DNA from: Curvibacter sp. AEP1-3
GTDB lineage: Bacteria > Pseudomonadota > Gammaproteobacteria > Burkholderiales > Burkholderiaceae_C
DNA: 64,000 nt
Direction of reading: 5' to 3'
NCBI RefSeq assembly: GCF_002163715.1
Contig: NZ_CP015698.1
Span: 1,860,001-1,924,000 of the forward strand
The notes beneath the pieces were generated by a model, which worked only from the letters and a program-made list of their open reading frames with translations, did not search any database and was not told the origin of the DNA. Of this stretch, positions 1 to 9,371 are shown piece after piece. Within the stretch, counting starts at the first letter, position 1; each line of letters starts with the position of its first letter. Position numbers and translations under genes: made by a program.

Positions 1-1
1 G

Positions 2-652
2 CAGATGGCATTGATGCGGTGCAGCGAGCAACATGCGGTTTACAGCGACTACCGCCTTTTCTCTGACGATGGCGACATTGTGGACATTCATCTGCCGGAT
101 ACGGAACCCCAAGCGTTTCGCTATAGGCTGGCTTTGCAAGGTGGAGTCAACGGTTGCACCCTGCTTATTCCTGTTGAAGCTCTGCGCACTGCAGGCGGAT
201 TTGATGAGAGCCTGCACACCACACAAGACTATGCTCTGTGGTTTCTGTTGGCTAAAAAACTGCGCTTGGTGCACCTGCCTGAAGTGCTTGTTTCAGCCCG
301 CGTGCACACGAAGCAAGGTATTTTCACGCGGTCCGAATTGGCTTGGCGTGAGAGCAAGATCCTCCATGCCAACTTTGCTCGGGACTTGGAGACCGCTGAC
401 TTGCCCATGGCCACAGATGCTGGGTTCACCCAGCTGGCAAAAAGCTTTTGGCGACGCGGCTTTGACGAAGCCGCGCTCATCTCCGAGCAGCGTGCTCGGA
501 GTTATGGCGTTGGGGACATAACGCTTCACTGCGTCCGCTTTAGTGCCATTTTTCAGCGTAAGGCTTCCCATCTTCTGCGTCGCTTGCTCAGCCCGATCCA
601 ACGCGCCCGTATCCGGCAATCCCTGCGACGCCTTCCACTTTACGTGCCCTGA
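2..652 (+). CDS. Glycosyltransferase family 2, C-terminal part
   Basis: The reading frame is still open at the left edge, so the N-terminal part of the enzyme lies outside the window. The visible part carries VYSDY (about residues 12-16 after the first ATG), GGFDESL (64-70) and QDYALW (74-79), which match the metal-binding and acceptor-loop region of GT-A fold family 2 glycosyltransferases. These enzymes move a sugar from a nucleotide-sugar donor to a growing polysaccharide at the cytoplasmic face of the membrane. Two further glycosyltransferases follow on the same strand, so this is probably the end of a surface polysaccharide cluster. The sugar and acceptor cannot be told from sequence. Confidence 0.8.
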   Translation, partial: QMALMRCSEQHAVYSDYRLFSDDGDIVDIHLPDTEPQAFRYRLALQGGVNGCTLLIPVEALRTAGGFDESLHTTQDYALWFLLAKKLRLVHLPEVLVSARVHTKQGIFTRSELAWRESKILHANFARDLETADLPMATDAGFTQLAKSFWRRGFDEAALISEQRARSYGVGDITLHCVRFSAIFQRKASHLLRRLLSPIQRARIRQSLRRLPLYVP

Positions 653-661
653 AAATTTACC

Positions 662-1684
662 ATGGCACTAATTATTTATGCGCCTAATGTCCATACAGGG
701 GGAGGCAAAGTGTTGCTGCAGGCGCTAGCGGAGCAGTGTGGCCCTCGGGTTCAGCAGGCCATACTGGATGCGCGCCTTTTGCAGGTCGCTGACGTTCCCT
801 TTATTGACATCACTTCACTATGGGTACGCAATACGCTGGCCTCTCGCCTCACTGCCGAGTGGAAGCTATGGCGCAACGCGAAGGTGGGTGACACAGTGCT
901 GTGCCTGCACAGCCTGCCCCCTCTAATGCCACTTCGTGCACGCACCGTGGTGTTGGTACAAAACAGGTTACTTTTGGAGGTTGGTCCTCTTTCGCAATAT
1001 CCGCGTGGTACACGAATGCGTATCACCGTGGAGCGATTATGGGCTCGCTACCTGCAGGGGCGCGTTAAGCTCTACGTAGTGCAAACCCCCAGCATGGCCG
1101 ACACCTTAGCTCAATGGCTACGGCGCCATGTACCGACGACCGTGGTGCCTTTTGCGCCCCATCAACCCATGCCGACTTGCGACGACAAGCCCGAGAAGCA
1201 ATTCGATTTCATCTACCCGGCGAGCGGCGAAGCGCATAAGAACCACCTTCGCCTGCTGCAGGCCTGGCAAATGCTCGCAAGTTCCGGCATTCAACCCCGC
1301 TTAGCACTCACGGTAGATGCGCAGCGCTACCCAGAGTTGACGACGTACTTGGCCCAACAGATTTCCTTACAAGGTTTGGCCATACGAAACTTGGGCGAGT
1401 TGCAGCCAAGCCAAGTGAACGCTTTGTATTCACAAGCTGGGGCTCTCATTTTTCCGTCGCTGCTGGAAGCCTTTGGCCTACCGCTGATAGAGGCGAAGCA
1501 ACATGGCCTGCCCATTCTGGCATCAGAGCTGGACTATGTGCGCGACCTAACTCAGCCAGTGCAGACCTTTGATCCGCACTCAGCGCTTTCCATCGCCCGG
1601 GCCGTACGCAGACATATGGGCGTACCAGAGCCAATAGTGCAGGTTATGGATGGCTCATATTTGTTAGACGAGGTGCTACGTTGA
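662..1684 (+). CDS. Glycosyltransferase, GT4/GT1-type
   Basis: 340 residues. The N-terminus has the NVHTGGGKVLL glycine-rich loop typical of GT-B retaining glycosyltransferases. The C-terminal half has GALIFPSLLEAFGLPLIEA (about 260-278), which contains the E-x7-E motif of family GT4 that contacts the donor nucleotide-sugar. It starts 9 bases after the preceding glycosyltransferase, and its TGA overlaps the TTG start of the next one, so the three genes form one transcription unit. It probably adds one sugar of an exopolysaccharide or O-antigen-like unit; the specificity is unknown. Confidence 0.82.
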   Translation: MALIIYAPNVHTGGGKVLLQALAEQCGPRVQQAILDARLLQVADVPFIDITSLWVRNTLASRLTAEWKLWRNAKVGDTVLCLHSLPPLMPLRARTVVLVQNRLLLEVGPLSQYPRGTRMRITVERLWARYLQGRVKLYVVQTPSMADTLAQWLRRHVPTTVVPFAPHQPMPTCDDKPEKQFDFIYPASGEAHKNHLRLLQAWQMLASSGIQPRLALTVDAQRYPELTTYLAQQISLQGLAIRNLGELQPSQVNALYSQAGALIFPSLLEAFGLPLIEAKQHGLPILASELDYVRDLTQPVQTFDPHSALSIARAVRRHMGVPEPIVQVMDGSYLLDEVLR

Positions 1685-2934
1685 AAATTCTGTTGTGGAG
1701 CCAGTGCTTCTGGCCTGAGCACGCCCATATCAACGAAGTCGCCCAGAGTCTCACCGAGGCGGGACACCTGGTGACTGTGCTGACCGGCAAGCCCAACTAT
1801 CCGGGCGGAGAAGTGTACGCGGGGTACCGCGCCTGGGGGGTGCAGGAAGAATCTCATGAAGGCATGGATATCGTGCGTGTGCCAATACTGCCACGTGGAA
1901 AGGGACGAGCCCTTGGGCTAGTGAAAAATTACCTTTCGTTCATTGCAACAGGGGGCCTCATTGCGCCCTTGGTACTGCGCAAGAGACAGTTTGATGTGGT
2001 GTTTGTCTATGCACCCTCTCCTATCCTGCAAACATTGCCAGCGCTTTGGATAGCGCGCTTGCGTGGCATTCCATTGGTGCTTTGGGTACAAGACCTTTGG
2101 CCCGAGGCGCTGGTTTCCACAGGTTTTGTTCGAAACCGATGGTTGTTACGTGGCGTTGGGCTGGTTGTGCGCCATATCTACCGACGCTCCGATTTGTTGC
2201 TGATTCCCTCGCAAGCTTTTCTCAACTCAGTAACCAGCCATGGCTGTGCGCCCGAAAAAGTGGTCTACCACCCAAACTCGGCCGGCCAAAGGCCGCCAGT
2301 GCAAAAACTTAGTGACAGTACCCGCCAGTTAGTTCAAGACGTCGGCGGGCAGTTCTCGGTGGTGTATGCGGGAAACTTGGGCACAGTGCAAAGCTTGGAC
2401 ACGGTAATATCTACCGCTTACGCCTTGCGGGCCCACACAGGACTCCGGTTCTATCTCATAGGTAGCGGCTCCATGGCTATCCGCCTTGAACAAGCTATCG
2501 CTAACGAAGGCCTGTCCAACATTACGTTGCACAGATGGGTGGCGTCCGATGAAATCCAAGCGGTCTACGCTGCAGCCTCTGTACTCCTCGTACCACTAAA
2601 AGACGACGCACAAATCGGCCACACCATACCCAACAAGATGCAGGTCTACCTTGCAACAGGCAAGCCCATCATTGTCAGCAGCAATGGCGAGGTTGCACGC
2701 ATCCTGCAATTGGCCAAGGCAGGCGTGTGTTGTCCGGCAGGAGATGCCGAAGCATTAGCAGAGGCGGTATTGCAACTACAAGCAATGTCGGACGTTGAGC
2801 GTAAAGTCCTTGGCGACAATGGGCGAGCTTTTTTCCAGTTGCACTTTGAGCTGGGATTGACTACCAAGAAGTTAGAAGGCTTGTTGGAGGGGATGGTGAA
2901 TAAGTTCTCTAGCCAATCCCGAAGAAAAGTTTAA
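1681..2934 (+). CDS. WcaI/WbuB-like glycosyltransferase
   Basis: 417 residues starting at TTG, in a TTGA overlap with the stop of the previous gene. The N-terminal HAHINEVAQSL and LTGKPNYPGG segments and the C-terminal PNKMQVYLATGKPI segment (about 315-328) are typical of the WbuB/WcaI group of GT4 enzymes, which transfer fucose-like or N-acetylated sugars during O-antigen or colanic-acid-type polymer synthesis. A hydrophobic stretch near residues 70-120 suits a membrane-associated enzyme. It is the last intact gene before the decayed accessory region, and no downstream polysaccharide gene survives on the right. Confidence 0.82.
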   Translation: MKILLWSQCFWPEHAHINEVAQSLTEAGHLVTVLTGKPNYPGGEVYAGYRAWGVQEESHEGMDIVRVPILPRGKGRALGLVKNYLSFIATGGLIAPLVLRKRQFDVVFVYAPSPILQTLPALWIARLRGIPLVLWVQDLWPEALVSTGFVRNRWLLRGVGLVVRHIYRRSDLLLIPSQAFLNSVTSHGCAPEKVVYHPNSAGQRPPVQKLSDSTRQLVQDVGGQFSVVYAGNLGTVQSLDTVISTAYALRAHTGLRFYLIGSGSMAIRLEQAIANEGLSNITLHRWVASDEIQAVYAAASVLLVPLKDDAQIGHTIPNKMQVYLATGKPIIVSSNGEVARILQLAKAGVCCPAGDAEALAEAVLQLQAMSDVERKVLGDNGRAFFQLHFELGLTTKKLEGLLEGMVNKFSSQSRRKV

Positions 2935-3273
2935 GGCTTTGGTTGCTTCTGCGTCCATCGATGACGCCCAGTGCATTTAAGGCAGCTCACGTTGACAACG
3001 TACCTGGAGACTGGACTCGCCATCAGCTTGCAATTGAAGATGAAACTGAGCATGTGAAAGTTGTTTGCAAAAAATTGTTAACTCTTGTCAACATTGCGAG
3101 AGGGAGTGTGGATTTGTTAAGGCCTTGGCGTCTTGGCATATCCGATTAACACGCAGCGGTTATGGATTGACCAATTACCAGTTTGTTTGCGAGCACATTT
3201 AGTTTGATGTTGAAGCCCCCTTGAATACCTGAGCCAGTTGGGAGTAGAGAATTCCAACCAATAGAGTCTCTAC
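2935..3273. other. Gap with weak short frame at the island edge
   Basis: These bases separate the glycosyltransferase cluster from the first transposase remnant. A 68-codon frame on the + strand (2943-3149) has no clear ribosome site and no family I recognise; it may be the tail of a lost polysaccharide gene. No convincing terminator or IS end was identified. Confidence 0.3.
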
Positions 3274-3540
3274 GTGAAGAAATCAAAGTTCAGCGAAAGC
3301 AAAATCGTCGGCATCTTGAAAGAGGTCGAAATGGGAGCCCTGGTCGGTGAGACGTGCAGGAAGCACGGAGTCAGCGAGCCCACCTATTACAAGTGGAAAA
3401 GCCAATACTCGGGCATGACGGTGCCGCGCCGGTCACAACTGCGTGAACTGCAGGACGAGAATGCCCGACTCAAACGCATGTATGCAGATCTGGCCTTGGT
3501 GCACAACGCATTGAAGGATGTTGTTGAGCGAAAGCTCTGA
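3274..3540 (+). CDS. IS3-family transposase OrfA (remnant copy 1)
   Basis: 88 residues. The order is an N-terminal helix-turn-helix (KKSKFSESKIVGILKEVE, then CRKHGVSEPTYYKWKSQY) followed by a leucine-zipper-like tail (LRELQDENARLKRMYADLAL), the normal OrfA layout of IS3-family elements. OrfA binds the IS ends and is normally joined to OrfB by ribosomal frameshifting. This OrfA looks intact, but its OrfB partner just downstream is broken, so the element cannot move by itself. Confidence 0.85.
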   Translation: MKKSKFSESKIVGILKEVEMGALVGETCRKHGVSEPTYYKWKSQYSGMTVPRRSQLRELQDENARLKRMYADLALVHNALKDVVERKL

Positions 3541-3987
3541 CCCCGCAGCGTCGCGAACCAGTTGTGTAATCGTTGATAGTCGACCATAGCATGAGCCAGC
3601 GCCAAGACTGCATTGTCGGTGGCATAGCCCGCTCGACACTGCACTATCGGCCTGTGCCACGCGACGACTCCCGGGTAATCGTCTTCATTCATAACCACAT
3701 GGCACTGAACCCACGCCATGGCCTTGACCTACTCTATGACAGCGCCCGTCACCAAAAGCGGCAATAGGGGAAGATAGTGCTGTGGCGTGTGTATTGCCAA
3801 CAGCGGCTGAACCTGTCCCGGCGCGGCAAGAAACGGCTGCCTGACCGAATCAAGTAGCCATTACAGGCCGAGAGCCAACATAACCAGGGCTGGAGCTGCG
3901 ACTTCATGTCCGACGCGCTGTGGTCAGGACGACGATTCAGGACGTTCAACGTCATCGATGAATACAACCGAGAGGGGCTGTATTGAC
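3541..3987 (+). pseudogene. Degenerate IS3-family OrfB (copy 1)
   Basis: Fragments of an OrfB integrase can be read in this interval: RSTLHYRPVPRDDS and NPRHGLDLLYDSARHQ from 3573, then after a stop KIVLWRVYCQQRLNLSRRGKKRLP, another stop, and QGWSCDFMSDALWSGRRFRTF with NVIDEYNREGLY. Only the first catalytic Asp region (CDFMSD) remains. The frame ends in TGA near 3987 and the half with the second Asp and the Glu is missing. Stop codons and truncation show long decay. Confidence 0.8.
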
Positions 3988-4113
3988 CCAGCGGTATCTG
4001 CACAGGCTAGGCTGGTAAAGCATAAACCTCAGCAGGGGTACGCTTATCAAGCGGTAATCGCCCCGAAAAACTATAGAGCTGAGAAATAGAAATTTCTCGA
4101 AGATATTTTCTAC

Positions 4114-4377
4114 ATGAAGAAGTCCAAGTTTTTCGACAGCCAGATCATGGACGCGCTCAAGCGCGTTGAGGCTGGTTTACCCGTTCCTGACCTGTGCCGT
4201 GAAGTCGGTATCAGCACGGCTACGTTCTACAAGTGGCGCGCCAAGTTTGGCGGCATGGACACCTCGATGATGGCCCGCATGAAGGAACTCGAAGAAGATA
4301 ACCGGCGCCCCAAGAAGATGTACATCGAGGAAAAGCTCAAGGCCGAGATCGCTGCCGAGCACCTCGCAAAACAGTAA
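4114..4377 (+). CDS. IS3-family transposase OrfA (remnant copy 2)
   Basis: 87 residues with the usual helix-turn-helix ([20 protein letters not shown]) and a charged coiled tail ([23 protein letters not shown]). It is clearly diverged from copy 1, so this is a second element rather than a duplication. The A-rich slippery run expected near the end of OrfA is reduced to CAAAACAG, so frameshifting into OrfB may no longer work. The OrfB frame follows directly. Confidence 0.85.
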   Translation: MKKSKFFDSQIMDALKRVEAGLPVPDLCREVGISTATFYKWRAKFGGMDTSMMARMKELEEDNRRPKKMYIEEKLKAEIAAEHLAKQ

Positions 4378-4400
4378 CACGGCCGTCTCGCCGCCGCGAG

Positions 4401-5064
4401 ATGGCCAAAGAAGTGGTTGCCCAGCGTGGCATCAGCATCTGGTTGGCCTGTGACGTCTCTACCGTCAGCGAATCCTGCTACCGCTATGAGGTCAAGCGTC
4501 ATGCCGAGAACGAGCAGATCGCCGATTGGCTGGTGCGCCTGACCGACAACAACCGCAGCCGGGGCTGTGGACTTTGCTACTTGTACCTGCGCAACGTCAA
4601 GGGCTTTCAATGGAACCACGAGCGGGTCAAGAGGATCTACCAGGAGCTGAAGCTGAACATGCGCATCAAGCCGCGTAAAAGGCTGGTACGCGACAAGCTC
4701 GAACCTTTGCGCGTGCCGCAGGCAATCAATGAGGTCTGGTCCATGGATTTCATGCACGACCAGCTCGAAGACGGGCGCAGCTTCAGATTCTTCAACGTCA
4801 TTGATGACTTCAACCGTGAAGCGCTGGATATGGAGATCGACTTATCGCTGCCCTCCGTACGCGTCGTCCGTGCGCTCAAGCAAATCATTGCCTGGCGGGG
4901 CAAGCCGCAGGTTATTCGCTGCGACAAAGGCCCCGAGAACATCAGTGCCCGCATCCAGTGCTGGGCCAAGCAATGGGGCATCCGGTTTGAATACATCCAA
5001 GCGGGTAAGCCCCAGCAAAACGCCTACATCGAACGATTCAACAGGACCGTTCGCTATGAATTGT
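4401..5064 (+). pseudogene. IS3-family OrfB, 3' truncated (copy 2)
   Basis: Reads as an OrfB integrase core: [16 protein letters not shown] (first Asp), [11 protein letters not shown] (second Asp, with Lys where Asn is usual in DNGPE) and [16 protein letters not shown] (catalytic Glu). Homology stops at RYE near 5064, where the conserved Trp-Leu and about 40 C-terminal residues should follow. The frame instead runs on into unrelated sequence starting TGTCAATGCC and stops at 5207. The abrupt junction suggests insertion of another element followed by decay. Confidence 0.8.
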
Positions 5065-5194
5065 CAATGCCACTCGTAATTTCCGCACCCCCATTGGCCC
5101 ATTATTCAAGCGGCAGCCATACTGCAATCGCCACCATTGCTTTGGTCGCATTGCTTTGCCGCACTTTGGCAGAAAGGGGATGTTTGCGATCAGT

Positions 5195-5652
5195 CAGAGC
5201 CAAATAGGACTCATCCGCATCGACTTCCCCATGAAGCAGATCGCGGTCCGGTCGAACCATGCGCGGCGCAAGCGGTGAAGCATGGTCCAGGTTGTCTCGT
5301 AGCTCCCAAGACCGAGTACACGCTGCAACCCCAAAGCACTAGCGCCCTGCTTCTGGTTGGTGACTTATCAGATAGCGGCGAACCACACCCTTAGCTCTGT
5401 TCTAGTGTTGTCAAAGATTGAGCCCGCAGTTACGGAAGCCTGAAATTTGCAGTGTCGGCACATGATCCTGCCTCGGGTCGAACGCGATGGAGTGTCTAGT
5501 ACCGAGCACTTGGGGCAGACAAACCCGACTGGCCAGCGCAGGTGTTTCAGATAGGCCCTGCAGGGGTCCTCAGATTGAAACCACTCCAGAAACTGGCTCT
5601 AGGACTTGGGATAGTCCACACCAGCGCCTGGGATTGCCGGGATTACGTTCAT
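5195..5652 (-). pseudogene. IS1595-family transposase N-terminal remnant
   Basis: On the minus strand from ATG at 5652 the frame reads the IS1595 N-terminal pattern: FLEWFQSEDPCRAYLKHLRW, then a zinc ribbon CPKC...CRHC, ASVTAGSIFDNTRTELRVWF, then GASALGLQRVLGLGSYETTW and MLHRLRRA, and after a one-base shift [19 protein letters not shown]. At least one stop near the start (SQ segment), two adjacent stops where WW is usual, and a frameshift near 5260 inactivate it. Homology fades after DESY, so most of the catalytic domain is gone. It is antisense to the neighbouring IS3 remnants. Confidence 0.82.
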
Positions 5653-6353
5653 CACAACAGTTTTACGGAATTGGAGCTAAAGGGATATCCCGTCTTTTTG
5701 TACAGTTATGAAAAATCTGAGAAACAGAGCAAATCAAGCGAGCTGTTTTACCAAATCAACTGGCATGGGCATATCCCGCAAACGGGGGATTCAGTGTCCG
5801 CATTTGGCAAAGAAGTCGAATGTCCGCAACTGGCTCGAAGTTGTCTTTGAACCTCTTTGCGGAAACTACCGCTGACCAAGACCGGTAGGTCCGCTGAAGC
5901 CGGTCAGCAAATCCCGGAACAGATGGTCAGATCAATCGGAATACACATGTGATCGATGCCAGCAGTATGCACTGCACAAACGCTGTCATCCTGATACTCG
6001 GGAGCAAAATGCAGCCTAACGCCACCAATCATTCAGTAGCTCACCACTGGAAAGTTAAGGCAATGCAAGTAGAGGCAAAAAATAATCACCCTACTTAACG
6101 ATTTATGAAATCCATGCCGCCTTTGCGTTCCATGGCTGCATTACCTACAAACTGGTTTGACATCGTAACCACTGAAACTGAGTCAATACTTCTAGCCGCT
6201 GATGTTTCCAGGCCCATGTTCACAGCGAAACATCAACGGAAACACGCTCGAAAGTCGACTCGTTGATGGACTTGTGTTTTTGTCGTAAGCACACGCTTTA
6301 TCTGCGTATAACCTTTAGGGCAGCTCTCTGATTTATGCTCAAAGTCTGTGACA
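5653..6353. other. Gene-free decayed stretch
   Basis: No coding region is convincing here. The interval contains one arm (5824-5944) of a decayed direct repeat whose partner lies near 15.5 kb. The rest shows no recognisable ends or motifs. Confidence 0.5.
5824..5944. repeat. Decayed direct repeat, left copy
   Basis: About 120 bases related to 15501-15621. The start block CCGCAACTGG and the block GGTCAGCAA...CCGGAACAGATGG lie at the same spacing (78 bases) in both copies, and the last 43 bases match best. It is probably a flank or terminal part of a lost mobile element. Confidence 0.6.
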
Positions 6354-6656
6354 TCATGCCTTTGGAGCTCGAAGGTTCAATGGTACTGGACATGCTGATT
6401 CAAGCGCACTTAGCAACGTGTCAATAGCGCTATCTCGCTCGGGGATTTGCTCTTCCGATGAGAGAGAAAGCCCGGCTCTCTCGCTCCATCGTCGTAGCTC
6501 TTGAGCAAAAGCAGTTGGACTCGGGTGTGACGCAATAAGCGCATACAAAACGATGCTGTAGATCTCTTGCCGTGATATGGCTTCTGTCAATACTTTGCTA
6601 TGGACCTCTAATACTTGCGTCAAAAGTTCTAGGCGGTTTTCTATCTCTTTGTCCAT
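6354..6656 (-). CDS. Hypothetical protein
   Basis: 100 residues if started at the ATG at 6656 (MDKEIENRLELLTQ); an upstream in-frame ATG at 6728 would add 24 residues of less protein-like sequence. It is probably largely alpha-helical and acidic, with LLTQVLEVHSKVLTEAISRQ suggesting a coiled helix. There is no signal peptide or membrane segment. I do not recognise the family. It sits alone between transposon debris and an AT-rich stretch, so it may be island cargo or spurious. Confidence 0.4.
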   Translation of the reverse strand: MDKEIENRLELLTQVLEVHSKVLTEAISRQEIYSIVLYALIASHPSPTAFAQELRRWSERAGLSLSSEEQIPERDSAIDTLLSALESACPVPLNLRAPKA

Positions 6657-6728
6657 ATCTAACCTAAATGATTTTGAGTAAAAACCAAATGACAATGCGT
6701 GGTCGAGGGTACAGCCAATGTCAAGCAC

Positions 6729-7387
6729 ATACTACAAGGTATCGAGAAGAGGCGCAGTATCTACACTGCAGAGAGGAAAAATGCAGTTCCATGGCGCTGT
6801 CCCCCTAAAGACATGCAGTGGTCGGCACGAAACAGCTACTAGTTTTAGTGACTGCCGCATCAAGTGGCAATAGTTTGGCAAGCTGGAGCAGGAGATGGGC
6901 ATCACTGCACTGCTATAACTAATAGTATCGGAGTATAACTATACTCATACTGTCAATTTATAGATCTCAAAAACATGCACTTGCATTTTAATTTCACCCG
7001 ATCCGCGTTTCTGTACCCGAATAGACACACTATTTTGCTCAATTTCTTAATGCGGATTCTTTTTCTTGGCATTTTGTATCGCCTGAGTACTTTGCAATCC
7101 AGCGTACAAGCATAGTGATTTTCTCTGCGGCCGTCGATACAGATTGCAAAACTGCAGATACCCCAAAAAAATCACTCCATAATGCGGAAGACTCGCCTCA
7201 ACTAACTTCACACCAGTATGTTATCCAAACAACGTAAAACAATATTAAAGTAAAAATGCAAAACTATTTAAAAACAATTCAAACACACTACCTATAATCA
7301 ACTATAGATACACCCCAAGAAATCATATTAACTTTTTAAATTCGCACAAGAAAACCAATTTCAGGACCAATCAATCTTCTTTGAAAA
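6729..7387. other. AT-rich stretch without a recognised gene
   Basis: The base composition is visibly far richer in A and T than the flanking DNA, especially 6900-7640. A start-less minus-strand frame around 7030-7190 (reading AAEKITMLVRWIAKYSG) may be a gene fragment. No repeat, RNA or IS end was identified. The composition suggests foreign origin. Confidence 0.45.
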
Positions 7388-7549
7388 TCAAATACCAAAC
7401 TCTCGTCGGATTAACAAAATGCACGAATTAATAATTGCCATGTCGTAATTCTTATCATTTTTTCGCGCAACCTCAATTTGCTCTCCAAATACACGAAGAA
7501 ACAGCACAACAAACTCTGCATCTTGTTTAAGATCAATTAATGCATTCAT
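7388..7549 (-). CDS. Small hypothetical protein (53 aa)
   Basis: A 53-codon frame that begins ATG at 7549 behind a good ribosome site (GAGGAAAGT just upstream) and ends TGA at 7388. The protein begins MNALIDLKQDAEFVVLFLRV and ends LLIRREFGI. It is probably a small, mostly helical cytosolic protein. I do not recognise it. The clean ribosome site and the uninterrupted frame inside AT-rich DNA, where stops are frequent, argue that it is real. It has no obvious partner gene. Confidence 0.5.
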   Translation of the reverse strand: MNALIDLKQDAEFVVLFLRVFGEQIEVARKNDKNYDMAIINSCILLIRREFGI

Positions 7550-7768
7550 ACTTTCCTCGATTATTTAAAACGAGTTCATTATTTATATGTTCTCTTGGAC
7601 TCTGCACTGGAAATGTGCATCAAGACACAATTTCAGAAAAATAGAGAATTGCAGAACACCTCTCAACTACTAGTCTCAATGTCAACTATGCTCTCGTACA
7701 GTCGCAACGTCCCCCCGTATTTGAGTGGTGTCTGAGCTTGGAGTCCAATCCCAAGTAGGAGAAGATTG

Positions 7769-8000
7769 GACGTGAAGAAGCGATTTACCGAAGAACAGTT
7801 CATTGGTTTCCTGAGGGAAGCCTAAGCGGGCCTGGCGGTAGCCGAGCTGTGCCGCAGGCACAGGTTCTCGGAGGCCTGCTTTGACCTCTGACGCAGCAAC
7901 TTTGGCGGCAAACGTGTCAGACGCCAAGCGCCAGAAAGAACTGGAAGCGGAGCACGGGCGACTAAAGCGCTTGTTGGCCGTGACCCTGTACCTGATTTGA
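7769..8000 (+). pseudogene. Degenerate IS3-family OrfA (copy 3)
   Basis: From a GTG at 7769 the sequence reads KKRFTEEQFIGFLREA, a stop, GLAVAELCRRHRFSEA, another stop, RSNFGGK, and then a shifted frame with the remains of the coiled tail (DAKRQKELEAEHGRLKRLL). This is the OrfA pattern of IS407-type IS3 elements with at least two nonsense changes and a frameshift. No matching OrfB follows; copy 4 begins about 60 bases later. Confidence 0.75.
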
Positions 8001-8062
8001 GTAGCAAACGGTTACGGAGAAATTCGGCATGATGAACGCCCCGATTGGGGAAGGAGCATGTC

Positions 8063-8329
8063 GTGAAGAAGAACAAGTTCACCGAAATCCAGATGGCCTT
8101 TGCCCTGAAGCAAGCTGAGCTGGGAACCCGAGTTGAAGATGTATGCCGCAAGCTAGGAATCAGCGAGGCAACGTTTTACCTTGTGAAGAAGCGGTATGGG
8201 GGAGTCGGCCCGTCCGAGTTGCGCCGTCTGCGCCGACTTGAAGAAGAAAACCGCAAGCTCAAGCAGATCGTGGAGGATCTGAGCTTGGATAAGGCCATGC
8301 TGCAGGCGGTGGTCGCAAGAAAGCTCTGA
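8063..8329 (+). CDS. IS3-family transposase OrfA (copy 4)
   Basis: The likely start is GTG at 8063 (KKNKFTEIQMAFALKQ); an in-frame ATG lies 18 bases upstream. It contains the helix-turn-helix VCRKLGISEATFYLVKKRYG and the coiled tail LRRLEEENRKLKQIVEDLSL ending VVARKL. It is intact, but the partner OrfB next to it carries altered catalytic residues and a late frameshift, so transposition is unlikely. Confidence 0.85.
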   Translation: MKKNKFTEIQMAFALKQAELGTRVEDVCRKLGISEATFYLVKKRYGGVGPSELRRLRRLEEENRKLKQIVEDLSLDKAMLQAVVARKL

Positions 8330-8344
8330 AGCCTTCGCGGCGCC

Positions 8345-9136
8345 GTGCATTGGCGCCGGAGTTGCAGCAGCGAGCGCAAGGCGCTGCACATCGTCAAGAT
8401 GTCTACTTCATCAATGAGGTACGTGTCCCAACGACGGCACGAAAGTGCCCTAAAGTCACGCATCAGAGACATTACCGATACGCGAGTGCATTACGGCTAC
8501 CGCCGAGTGCACGTGATGCTACGCCGCGAGGGCTTCCGAGACAACGTCAAACGGGTGTATCGCGTATATCGCGAAGCAGGCCTTACGCTGCGGGTCAAAC
8601 GACCCCACCGCAACAAAGCGGCACAGCTGCGCCAACCCAAGCGCCTGGCACACACAATCAATGAAACTTGGAACATGAACTTTGTAGCTGACACTCTGTT
8701 CGATGGGCGCAAGCTGCGAATCCTGATCGTCGTTGATCTATACGCCGTTGAATATCTTGCAAAAGATGTTGGCCAAAGCCTCAAAGGAGAGGACGAGGTT
8801 CGAGTACTCGACAGCACTACGCAACAACGAGGGTTGCAGCAACCAATCAAGTCAGAAAATGGCAGCGAGTTCATCTCCAAGGTCATGGACAAATGGGCCT
8901 ATGAGCGAAGCGTAAAACTTGACTTCAGCCAACAAGGCACGCCCAAGGAAAATGCCGATGTTGAGAGCTTTTATAGGCGCCTCCGTCAGGAATGTCTGAA
9001 CGCGAACTGGTTCACGTCGCTGGAAGATCCACAGGCTAAGACTTCGGTATGGCGAAGCTATTACAACAAGAGTCGACTCCACAGTGGCTACATTGGGCCA
9101 CGCCAGAAGAATTCTCCCGTCGCTGCTGGGAGTTAA
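8345..9136 (+). pseudogene. IS3-family OrfB with lost catalytic residues (copy 4)
   Basis: An almost full-length frame of 263 codons with IS3 OrfB features: HYGYRRVHVMLRREGFRDN, TINETWNMNFVADTLFDGRK, SENGSEFISKVMDKWAYE and ENADVESFYRRLRQECLN. The first catalytic Asp is Asn (NMNF instead of MDF), and the second is Glu (SENGSEF instead of DNGSEF). The third acidic residue remains. Near 9096 the reading frame shifts; the ancestral TPEEFSRRCWEL ending is present one frame over. I therefore call it a dead transposase despite the long open frame. Confidence 0.8.
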
Positions 9137-9310
9137 CTGAAACGACGATATTGAAGTAGCAGGAAATCTCTGCATCCGAATGTTACCGGGTTGGGTACAG
9201 GGTCAGACTGCGCCACCAGTTCTAACCGCTGGAAGGCTTGTCCACTAACTCAGAGCTAAAGGTGGTCCACGTTAAGAGCACCCTTTGCAAGAAGCCTAAG
9301 CTGAAAAGAC

Positions 9311-9334
9311 AAAAGCCGCATTGCTGCAGCTTTT
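9311..9334 (-). terminator. Probable terminator
   Basis: AAAAGC-C-GCA / TGC-A-GCTTTT inverted repeat with a four-base loop, followed on the minus strand by a T-rich tract. It lies just beyond the 3' end of the minus-strand membrane protein gene at 9372. Confidence 0.5.
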
Positions 9335-9371
9335 CGTTCTTTAGTAACACCCATACTAGGTCAACAAGCAG

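Noticed and set aside
5065..5194. Terminal end of an IS21-like element
   Set aside because: The junction sequence starts TGTCAATG as some IS ends do, but no second end or transposase remnant could be tied to it.
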